Below, piece by piece: positions 50,998-58,509 of a stretch of DNA of 64,000 bases (position 1 is its first letter; each line of letters starts with the position of its first letter). Source of the stretch: Candidatus Saccharibacteria bacterium UBA2951 (GTDB lineage: Bacteria; Patescibacteriota; Saccharimonadia; Saccharimonadales; Saccharimonadaceae); assembly GCA_002348615.1 (NCBI GenBank), contig DEBR01000005.1, positions 1 to 64,000 of the forward strand, given 5' to 3'. The translations under genes were made by a program, and so were the position numbers. The notes under the pieces were generated by a model. It saw only the letters and a list, made by a program, of their open reading frames with translations, did no database searches and was not told where the DNA came from.

Positions 50998-51717
50998 GTG
51001 GATAAGAATAATGACAAAATCCGGCTAGGGAATAACAAGTCAGACTGGGCTGCTGTAATGGCTAAGGGTGGACTCGGTGCTATCCCTTTTGCTGGCAGTT
51101 TTTTGGCAGAAGTTGTAAGTACCCTAATCCCTAACCAGCGCCTTGATCGGCTTGTTAAATACGCGACCGAGCTTAACGATCGATTAGAAAGAATGCCTGT
51201 AGAATTGATGGATCAACTGCGAAATAACGAGCAGTTCATTGACATGGTGGAAGAGAGCTTCATTAGAGTAAGTCGTGCAAGTTCCGAAGAAAGACGTCAA
51301 TACATCCTGAGCATTGTGTGGCATGGTATGTCAAATGATAAGGCGGCTATAAATAACGCTAAGTACATTTTAGGACTACTATCGGAGCTCAACGATAATG
51401 AAGTAATTTGGCTACGCTATTTCCATGAAAGAACATTGCATGATAAAGGACAATTTCAAGCGTTACACAAGAACATACTTGCGCCCGTTCAAGTGATGAT
51501 AGGATCTAGTAAAGAAGAGAAGCAAAAAGGAGCTATACAAGAAAGCTATAAAGAACACCTAGAGCGATTGGGCCTAATCAAAAGCCACATAAAGATGAAT
51601 AAGGACCTAGGTGTTCCAGAATATAACACTTTTACCAATAAACCCGAGATTACTTATTCGGAAGCTACTACCTTAGGAAATATGCTCTTGGAGAATATTG
51701 GTTTAATCGAAGACTAG
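50998..51717 (+). CDS. DUF4393/Abi-alpha-like protein
   Basis: 239 residues from a GTG start. The N-terminal Gly/Ala/Ile-rich helix GLGAIPFAGSFLAEVVSTLIP (split about residues 25-45), followed by RLDRLVKYATELNDRLE, fits the DUF4393 family, which I recall as 'Abortive infection alpha'. The rest is helical and charged. Family members are proposed phage-exclusion or toxin proteins, although the mechanism is unproven. Lower GC than the backbone genes. The TACAAT at 50966 may be the -10. Its stop overlaps that of the converging recombinase by 4 nt. Confidence 0.65.
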   Translation: MDKNNDKIRLGNNKSDWAAVMAKGGLGAIPFAGSFLAEVVSTLIPNQRLDRLVKYATELNDRLERMPVELMDQLRNNEQFIDMVEESFIRVSRASSEERRQYILSIVWHGMSNDKAAINNAKYILGLLSELNDNEVIWLRYFHERTLHDKGQFQALHKNILAPVQVMIGSSKEEKQKGAIQESYKEHLERLGLIKSHIKMNKDLGVPEYNTFTNKPEITYSEATTLGNMLLENIGLIED

Positions 51718-53033
51718 TGAATTATATTAAAACTAGGGGCAGTAGTTTTATCTATTCTTCTAAATATTTGTCGATCTCTAACAAATAGTGGGATGTTAAG
51801 GCCACGTATAAATCCATCCTGCTCTGCCAAAGTTCCTTGCTTGAGCGTATAGCTAGCAAAGTTACGGAAATGATCTCGTTTGGTCAACTTTATGCCGTGA
51901 TCTTTGATTAGCTGACTCGTAATTCGCTTATGTTGCTCAATTCTTTTAAATAACATTCCATTTGGCACCACATCATCAAATATACCAGCTTCAATCAACC
52001 CAAGTATCTGATCAACTATCATGTTGGCGGTAATTGATCGTTCAGGACAATCAGGGTCTTTAGTGGACTTTGTGCAGCGATAATAAACATGCCGATTCTT
52101 ACCACCATCCATGCGTTTCTTGAAGTGCTCCTCAGCTGTTAGTCGAGAGCCACACGATCCGCAATAGAATAGGTGTTTGAACGGGAACTTTTTTGATCCC
52201 CAAGCCGGTTTATTCTCGGGAACGATTGCGTTCATTCTGTTTCTAACAATATCGAACAGTTGCTTGCTGATAATTGGCTCATGCTTGCCTTTATATAAAG
52301 GTCCACCGGAAGGATAGGCGAAGTACCCATAGTAGAAAGGGTTGGTTAGTATTCGATATATCTGGCTAAGCGATAATCGAGCGCCGGCCTTTGTCGTAAA
52401 GCCAATACTGTCTAGCCACTTCTTTATTGTTCGACCACTTTGATTTTGAAGCCCAGAACGCTCGAACATTTCCTTGATAATTGGGGCGCGTTTCTCGTCG
52501 AGTGCCATTTCCTTAACGCCATTGTACGAGCGATTAATATAGCCTATAGGGGCAGGGCCTGGTCGCCAACCCATTTCGCACTTAGCCCGAATACCACGCT
52601 TTACATTAATGCCACGATTATCATTTTCGAGTTTTGCCTGTGAGCAAAGAATCATCAATAAGAATTTTTCATTCGGTGTATTACTAAAACTCTGCCCGTA
52701 CGTTCGTATTTGTTGTAGCTTTCCTGCATCCATGAGGTCAACAAGCGAACCTAAGTCACCAGCATTACGTGAAAGTCGATCTGGTGCCCATGTGAGTATG
52801 CCATCGAACTTATCATTCCTGACTTCTTCTAGGAGTTCATTAAAAATCGGCCGTGTGGCCGATGCTTTTGCTGAATAGCTTTCTCGTTTGATTGATACAA
52901 TCTGAAGCCTGTCACGTTTCGCCAAATCTATCATTTCTTTAATCTGTGAATCTATGCTCATTGTTTGCCGTTCGTCTTGCTCGGTAGATTTTCGTGCGTA
53001 TAGGCAATACCTTGTTGGCTGTATTGTATCCAT
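51714..53033 (-). CDS. Large serine recombinase
   Basis: 439 residues. The resolvase-type catalytic domain (about 5-150) contains the nucleophile Ser in YARKSTEQDE and the Arg pair in APDRLSRN. A recombinase domain (about 165-260) follows, then a zinc ribbon with FYCGSCGSRL and a distal CTKSTKDPDC pair, and a short helical tail. This is the integrase/invertase group that catalyses site-specific recombination at short core sites. The ATG at 53033 is used; an upstream TTG is possible. It sits between two putative defence genes, and no flanking att repeat was found. Confidence 0.9.
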   Translation of the reverse strand: MDTIQPTRYCLYARKSTEQDERQTMSIDSQIKEMIDLAKRDRLQIVSIKRESYSAKASATRPIFNELLEEVRNDKFDGILTWAPDRLSRNAGDLGSLVDLMDAGKLQQIRTYGQSFSNTPNEKFLLMILCSQAKLENDNRGINVKRGIRAKCEMGWRPGPAPIGYINRSYNGVKEMALDEKRAPIIKEMFERSGLQNQSGRTIKKWLDSIGFTTKAGARLSLSQIYRILTNPFYYGYFAYPSGGPLYKGKHEPIISKQLFDIVRNRMNAIVPENKPAWGSKKFPFKHLFYCGSCGSRLTAEEHFKKRMDGGKNRHVYYRCTKSTKDPDCPERSITANMIVDQILGLIEAGIFDDVVPNGMLFKRIEQHKRITSQLIKDHGIKLTKRDHFRNFASYTLKQGTLAEQDGFIRGLNIPLFVRDRQIFRRIDKTTAPSFNIIH

Positions 53034-53107
53034 CAAACACAACAATACTCGGAATGAATATAAAGTCTAGTGGTATTTATATGAAGCGGATACCAAAGCT
53101 AATTGGG

Positions 53108-56100
53108 CTACTGATTTTCATTCATCCATCGCTCAATTTCCATGGTTAGCTTGTCTCGCTCCCCGCCAAGACTCATAAGAGTAACTTCGATTCCTTCTTT
53201 GATTAAGTCAATTACATGTTCTTTGTCATGGAATTGTGCGGCATGCTCAAGGATCACAGGCAATAGCTCCTTAATTCTGTCCGAGAGACCTCTTGCAACT
53301 GCAAGCTCGATAAATTGGACGATTACTTTCGCCATCGAAGTAACTTCTACCTCTTTTCGCGTAAGTGCATAGAGGCTACTCTCGAATGCGCCCTCTTCAC
53401 TAATTAGTATTGATTGTAAAAGAATAACAGGACTGATACCTAAGTGATGCAAATTTGCTTCGGCTAATTTTATAGAAAGTTTTCCGTAGCTAATTAGATC
53501 TAGGTTTTGATTTCGCACAGAATACCCTAGAAGAGCCTGAGTCCAGATGTATTGTGTTCCAAACACTTCTTTAGCCAACGAGCCAATGCCAACATCATCA
53601 GTGTATAAAATTGTTTGATTGTTCGTTGCCAGCTTCATTGTGTCCATCTGCGAATCAAGCAATGCGTTTTCTAGTCCTGAGAGTTTTTTGTTATTCGCAA
53701 CTTTCGTAAGTAATGCCTCATCAAAAGGCATTACTTCAGTATTACGATTAACCCATCTAATGAGCGCGTGAATATTTTTTACCCGTTGTCTGCGTTCTTT
53801 AGTGGTTACTTCTTGGCGAATATAACTATCACCTTGTTTATATATGGTAGCCCCTTGTTGATTAGCTTCACTTTCAAGTTTTGCAGCCTCTTGGATAATA
53901 AGATCTTTGGTGGACTGTGATATTTTGAATTTATCTAAGCCGATTGAATTCACATCGATGCTTAGCTCATAGAAATTAATTAATGCGACAATATCCATTA
54001 CAAAACGGGGATTCTTCATCTGCTTCATCGCTGCGTTCAAGCTGTCCATTTCAGACGAACTTCCCATAGATGCTCTAACGCCTAGTTGAGGTGTATTTCG
54101 TAGTGCATAGACAACCTCAATGATATTTTTGCCAACCGACTCCGCAAACAGATCAATAGTTAATTTTCCGCTTTTATATAATTCCTCCACAGCAAGCGCG
54201 TTACTGTATGTTTCATCGACCTGCTTAAACAATGGCGTAAAATCTTTATCTTCAATGTTAAAGCCCATTAAATCGCTGCGATCGACAAAGCGTTGCTCAT
54301 AATTCTTCATCGAGTCCTGCAGGGCATGGACGTATTTTGTCTGTACTTCAATAATTTGTGTGGTTCTTTCGCCACTTAATCTGTTGCGGCTAAGAACGAT
54401 CTGATCTCCTTTTTTCTTTCCTATGAATCCTCTTCGAGCCGCATCTTCCACACTTATCTCATGGTTATTAATTGACGGTGGATAATCTGCTTCGATAATA
54501 AAGAAGCCACCATCATAGATCAGCGCCGTATTAGGACCAGCTTTATCGGCATCAAGGAACTTTTTCCCTGCATTGCCAAGACCAAGTAAAAGACCAATGT
54601 ATGTACTATGAGCGTCCGGACTATCTATGAATCTCCTCCGCAATTCATAGGCTACGTAAAGCATTCGGGGTAGCATGCCGCGCGTGCGATAGAGGTGTGC
54701 GATCTGAGTCAATGATGCCTCATCAAGCTTTTCAAGATTAATATCACTACTCAGATAGCTATTTAAAGCTCGTGTGTTATGCGTTCTGAAATCGATTAAA
54801 GCGATGCTAAGTCTTTCGTCCTCATCTGATGGATCCGCCTTGACATAAGATGCCAGTGCTTTTCTCGCACGCTTAAGGTCTTGTAGGGCTATGTATGCCA
54901 ACCATTCAAATCTTAAAACCTGTTTAGCTTTAAAACCATTATTTTTTAACGTAAGTACACGATCTATTAATGTATTGTATCGCTTGGCCTCATAAAGCGC
55001 ATGCAGGTACTTTCTTGTCTCAACACTATCGGCGCTCGTGTCCATTATTCGTTCATATATGTCAGCAGCAAGCGTATATTCTTTTAATTCAAATGCGTCA
55101 TTAGCAATTCCGTACATCAAACTTTTAGACGGCTCTTGTGGTAATGTTGCAGCCGCCTCATGTATCAACTGAATAGCTCGGGACGTATCTTGCTGAACAG
55201 CTGCAAGACGAGAGTAAAATAATTTTGCCAATGATTCATTTGTTTGATTTTGAGATGTATTATCTGCGAGCCTGAGGGCTTCGTCCAGTTTACCCGTATC
55301 AATGAATGCTTTGAATATATTTGAAGTCGCATGTTCAATCATTGAAGAATCATCGGCTAACTTTGGTAAGATCGATTGAAGAAGAACTAGCGCCTCATCG
55401 TACTTGCTTTGCAATATTAATGAGTCACTTAGCATTAAAGCCAGCTCATTGCTTTTTTCCGTACCAAGAGAACTCGACATTAAATATGACTCAGCAAGTT
55501 CGTACTTTCCGGATTCAACAGCTATAGCCGCCGCTTGTTGAATATTCGTTTTGTTCTCGGGATCAAGATCTACGAGTTCTTTTAACGAGTTTTCCAGTAC
55601 GCAATCATTTTTCAGAAAACGATACCCCACGATTATATTGAAGAGCCATGATTGTCTAGCCTTTTTATCCTCAGGTGTCCGCTGTTGTTTCCACGCATAC
55701 TCAAGATGATCAATGCCGCGCTGTATAGACTCACGATCTTGAGCATTAAGCTCACCTCGAATTTTGCCTGCCCACTTGCTTTCAACTCGTTGCATTAATG
55801 CAATTCCTAAGTCAGCTCTGATATTAATGTCACTACTATCTTTCTCGGCAGCTTTTTCTAACAATCTGATCGACTCATCAGGGTCCGTGTCACGGGTGAC
55901 GTATGAAAGTGCGTGCAAGGCTTCAACAGATTCTAGAACTGTGTTGTCGAGAGATTTAAGTATAGCTTTGTAGGTTTTTCCCAATTCGTGCATTGCACGG
56001 ATTTTTATCGATGCGGCATTCGGGTCAATGGGATTAACTCGTAAGACTGCATTCACCATCCTTAGTGCTTTGTCCGTTTTGCCTTCAAGCATATAGGCTA

Positions 56101-56860
56101 GGGCAATATTTACCTTAGCCTTATCTGACGACGACTCATTTTTATACGCCTCATAGAAGCATTTTATCGCTTCGGTATTATTGCCTAAGTGATGTTGAGC
56201 ATAACCAATATTTGTCATGATTCTGAATAGCTCGTTTGAGCTTAAGCTCTCTTTTTTTTCTTCAAAGAGTTTTTGTAAAAGTTCAAGTGCTTCGCTAGTT
56301 TGGCCTTTATCTAAAAGATCCTTTGATCTCGCTATCTCTTTGGATGTAAGTTCGGTAAGGGCGGAATGCATTTTTTCGAGCGTAGATATTCGATCTTTGG
56401 TGATTTTAACCCAGTCGTCAATGTACCGCTTTTCTTTGATCGTGAATGAATTGCGCTTCGTAAGGTTAATAGATTTCGTCTGCTGTTTGGCGGTATAACT
56501 AGTAGCATTCGCTACATCCTCGTCGATATATTTCCAATAAACTCGCTGGTCATTGATGTCAGGAAGTAGCACTAGTATTGGTTGGCCCATCTGTTTGACA
56601 TATTTATAAATACCAACTGGGATATCGTACTTACCGCCATGATCTTTAGGGAGGGTCTTAACTTGCGTTCGCCATACCCCGATAGGTTGATCGTTTTCAG
56701 TAATGCCTACATCGCCATCTACATTTGGCCAGGTATCATGCGTATTTATGTTTGAAGCAATTCGTCCATGGTATCCAAGGATATAATTTATCAGGCCTAC
56801 AGAAGAAGTGTCTTTAAAAGATGTTTCTCCAAATTTTTTTATATCACCTTTACCGCTCAT
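53108..56860 (-). CDS. Predicted conflict effector: DUF4365-TPR-GreAB-C-PIN protein
   Basis: 1250 residues, intracellular. Residues 1-125 match DUF4365, a PD-(D/E)xK-nuclease-like domain with NVDGDVGI (Asp about 48/50) and QVKTL (Q66-x-K68), followed by the family's PVGIYKYV and LVLLPDINDQRVYW. About 165-720 are tandem helical repeats with TPR spacing. Residues about 790-850 (EDAARRGFIGKKKGDQIVL) resemble the GreA/GreB C-terminal fold. About 950-1110 look like a PIN nuclease (MDIVALINFYE; ILYTDDVG). The TPR-GreAB-C-PIN arrangement is known from predicted prokaryotic conflict systems. TATACT 6 nt before the ATG predicts a leaderless message. AT-rich. Confidence 0.75.
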   Translation of the reverse strand: MSGKGDIKKFGETSFKDTSSVGLINYILGYHGRIASNINTHDTWPNVDGDVGITENDQPIGVWRTQVKTLPKDHGGKYDIPVGIYKYVKQMGQPILVLLPDINDQRVYWKYIDEDVANATSYTAKQQTKSINLTKRNSFTIKEKRYIDDWVKITKDRISTLEKMHSALTELTSKEIARSKDLLDKGQTSEALELLQKLFEEKKESLSSNELFRIMTNIGYAQHHLGNNTEAIKCFYEAYKNESSSDKAKVNIALAYMLEGKTDKALRMVNAVLRVNPIDPNAASIKIRAMHELGKTYKAILKSLDNTVLESVEALHALSYVTRDTDPDESIRLLEKAAEKDSSDINIRADLGIALMQRVESKWAGKIRGELNAQDRESIQRGIDHLEYAWKQQRTPEDKKARQSWLFNIIVGYRFLKNDCVLENSLKELVDLDPENKTNIQQAAAIAVESGKYELAESYLMSSSLGTEKSNELALMLSDSLILQSKYDEALVLLQSILPKLADDSSMIEHATSNIFKAFIDTGKLDEALRLADNTSQNQTNESLAKLFYSRLAAVQQDTSRAIQLIHEAAATLPQEPSKSLMYGIANDAFELKEYTLAADIYERIMDTSADSVETRKYLHALYEAKRYNTLIDRVLTLKNNGFKAKQVLRFEWLAYIALQDLKRARKALASYVKADPSDEDERLSIALIDFRTHNTRALNSYLSSDINLEKLDEASLTQIAHLYRTRGMLPRMLYVAYELRRRFIDSPDAHSTYIGLLLGLGNAGKKFLDADKAGPNTALIYDGGFFIIEADYPPSINNHEISVEDAARRGFIGKKKGDQIVLSRNRLSGERTTQIIEVQTKYVHALQDSMKNYEQRFVDRSDLMGFNIEDKDFTPLFKQVDETYSNALAVEELYKSGKLTIDLFAESVGKNIIEVVYALRNTPQLGVRASMGSSSEMDSLNAAMKQMKNPRFVMDIVALINFYELSIDVNSIGLDKFKISQSTKDLIIQEAAKLESEANQQGATIYKQGDSYIRQEVTTKERRQRVKNIHALIRWVNRNTEVMPFDEALLTKVANNKKLSGLENALLDSQMDTMKLATNNQTILYTDDVGIGSLAKEVFGTQYIWTQALLGYSVRNQNLDLISYGKLSIKLAEANLHHLGISPVILLQSILISEEGAFESSLYALTRKEVEVTSMAKVIVQFIELAVARGLSDRIKELLPVILEHAAQFHDKEHVIDLIKEGIEVTLMSLGGERDKLTMEIERWMNENQ

Positions 56861-56866
56861 ACATAA

Positions 56867-56872
56867 AGTATA
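56867..56872 (-). promoter_or_regulatory. -10 of the 1250-residue gene, leaderless
   Basis: TATACT on the minus strand, exactly 6 nt before the ATG at 56860. Confidence 0.7.
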
Positions 56873-56917
56873 TACCTCTGAATATTACAAACCTATGCTA
56901 AGGCATATTAGGCAGAA

Positions 56918-57331
56918 TTAATGATAATCCTCTTTGTAGTTTCCTTCGAATGACTTGCGCTCACCAGTTCCACTTGTATAGGTCACCTTATACGCCTGTC
57001 TATCACCGCGCTGGGCATATTTATAGTCTTGTAGATTGACCATCGCCCTCCTGTAGGCTTCTAGGTTCTCTTGCTGTGCTTTCTCAAGAAAGTCTTCCAT
57101 ATCGTACGGGTAATGACCATTCTCTATGTAATAAACTTGAAGGCCGGCCTTCATGAGCTCGACAGATGCATTCTCGACCTTCGCTTCTTGCTGGCTCATC
57201 GATCGGTAGGCATGACCGCTTGATTGTTGCGCAGCACTGACGCCGGCTAATATTCCTACAATGAGCACCAATACGCCGATAATGACGGCTATGCGATACC
57301 TATCCACAAATGCTACAAAGTTACTATTCAT
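56918..57331 (-). CDS. Pilin-like (GspG-type) membrane protein without a clear prepilin site
   Basis: 137 residues from ATG 57331, which has GGAGAG 5 nt upstream; a GTG at 57337 lies inside that site. A hydrophobic segment (about 14-34) is followed by a helix and a short domain with YIENGHYPYDMEDF, the pattern seen in GspG/pilin minor subunits. The usual G/F-x3-E cleavage motif is absent, so it may be an uncleaved relative. It has a long leader (~180 nt) containing the candidate structured RNA. Confidence 0.65.
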   Translation of the reverse strand: MNSNFVAFVDRYRIAVIIGVLVLIVGILAGVSAAQQSSGHAYRSMSQQEAKVENASVELMKAGLQVYYIENGHYPYDMEDFLEKAQQENLEAYRRAMVNLQDYKYAQRGDRQAYKVTYTSGTGERKSFEGNYKEDYH

Positions 57332-57398
57332 ATACACTCTCCGAATCCCTTACTTAAGCGAAGTGCCCCGGGATATCAAAAGGACAGCCACGCTGGAC

Positions 57399-57511
57399 TG
57401 TTGAGATCCCAAGCAAGCGGGTTACGCCTACCTTTTTTACGTAGCTGCCCATTTCATGGCGTAACTACGCGCGCAATAATGCGCGGCACTCGAATGCCTA
57501 GGATCTCAACA
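57399..57511 (-). ncRNA. Candidate 113-nt structured RNA or riboswitch-like leader
   Basis: The first and last 11 bases (57511-57501 and 57409-57399) are perfectly complementary and would close a single domain. Inside, reading the transcript, are GGCAT/GTGCC with TCGA loop, GCGCA/TGCGC, a long-range GTTACGCC/GGCGTAAC helix enclosing a CTAC/GTAG hairpin, and CCC/GGG. The -10 TATACT (57523-57518) leaves exactly 6 nt to the first paired base, the same spacing as the leaderless genes. There is no ORF. It lies upstream of the pilin-like gene at 57331, so it could be its leader. I do not recognise an Rfam-type consensus. Confidence 0.5.
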
Positions 57512-57517
57512 CCTTAA

Positions 57518-57525
57518 AGTATACT
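57518..57525. promoter_or_regulatory. Palindromic -10 (AGTATACT) of the structured RNA
   Basis: TATACT is available on both strands. On the minus strand it positions the transcript start at the base of the 11-bp stem; no clear -35. Confidence 0.55.
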
Positions 57526-57577
57526 GCCAGGAGTGAAAGATAGCTAGCCTACAGTAGTGCGGGGAACTACGAGCGTG

Positions 57578-57583
57578 TATGAT
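57578..57583 (+). promoter_or_regulatory. -10 of the 57590 gene, leaderless
   Basis: TATGAT, exactly 6 nt, ATG at 57590. Confidence 0.6.
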
Positions 57584-57589
57584 ACGAAC

Positions 57590-58390
57590 ATGGCGTCAAA
57601 TAAATCAGATAGCTACAACCCCCTGCGTGAACTTTTCAACGGCGCTATTTACGTGGCTGTTACTACAGCTTTCTTAAGCGTCATGGGAGTATTGTATCAA
57701 GCGGGCTATTACAGTTACTTTGGTATTAATCCGGTTATTGCGGGTATACCACTTGATACTCTCACGATCACTAACGGTAGTGTCGTGCCGATCGCTAGTG
57801 CAATTGTTGCATTTCTGGGGCTAGGAGCCTTTATCTTGTATCGGAAAGCTCAAGCCTCTGACTTGATTCTTACGAGTTTTCTCTTAAAGGTAGTCGTACT
57901 TGCTATTGCGATTCTATCAATTTTCATCGTAACAGCATCGGAGGACAAAAACATTGTAACTATACTGAGTGCCGCCGCATCGGCGCTAGTTATTTTGATC
58001 AATGTGTTTGCAGAATTACCGAATTTAAGAAAATATTTAAAGCTTCGAAAGCAACTTCTGGATTGGGACGCGTTTTTTGATAACTCCGAGCGCAAAATGA
58101 CTCAGAATTTCAATTACAAGCTTCTGCTACTGGCGATTGGAGCAACGATGATCATGTCGCTTTCTAGCGCACATGAAGTAGCAAGAACTGTTGCCCAGGG
58201 TCAGAGGGTATTCACGACAATCGCGAATGATAGCGGAGGTAACTTTATTGAAGTTGTCGTAGCAAGAGGAGAAGGTGGCTTAATAGTTAAACTATTCGAT
58301 CCAGAGCTAGATGCCTGGGAACCGGGGTACTATATAGCTAAAGAGGATAATCAGACTTTTGTGATGAAAAATATTTCAACAGTGAGATAA
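57590..58390 (+). CDS. Polytopic membrane protein of unknown function
   Basis: 266 residues starting MASNKSDSYNPL. There are about four hydrophobic helices in the first half (to about 150), a hydrophilic loop RKYLKLRKQLLDWD, a fifth helix (about 178-200), and an extracytoplasmic or cytosolic C-terminal domain of ~65 residues. The repeated motif FGINPVIAGIPL near residue 43 is distinctive, but I do not recognise the family. The start is moved from a GTG at 57557 by the promoter position. Confidence 0.65.
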   Translation: MASNKSDSYNPLRELFNGAIYVAVTTAFLSVMGVLYQAGYYSYFGINPVIAGIPLDTLTITNGSVVPIASAIVAFLGLGAFILYRKAQASDLILTSFLLKVVVLAIAILSIFIVTASEDKNIVTILSAAASALVILINVFAELPNLRKYLKLRKQLLDWDAFFDNSERKMTQNFNYKLLLLAIGATMIMSLSSAHEVARTVAQGQRVFTTIANDSGGNFIEVVVARGEGGLIVKLFDPELDAWEPGYYIAKEDNQTFVMKNISTVR

Positions 58391-58464
58391 GGGTAAGATA
58401 AATCCATTTTGCTAAAAGGTAAGGGATAAACAAATTATCTACTATCAAAATCAAAAATAAAGAA

Positions 58465-58470
58465 TATACT
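58465..58470 (+). promoter_or_regulatory. -10 of the secreted metalloprotease-like gene
   Basis: TATACT with about 33 nt of leader and a GGGAGGG site before the ATG at 58510. Confidence 0.55.
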
Positions 58471-58509
58471 TAAATTACGATTAAATTATTCAACATCGGG
58501 AGGGCTGTA

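Noticed and set aside
50827..56918. Attachment-site repeats for the serine recombinase at tRNA-Gln
   Set aside because: The tRNA-Gln 3' end is not repeated downstream, and serine recombinases rarely use tRNA ends. The island's true ends are unresolved.
57399..57511. 6S RNA
   Set aside because: The long closing stem is suggestive, but the interior holds several short hairpins instead of one large central bubble, and it is too short.
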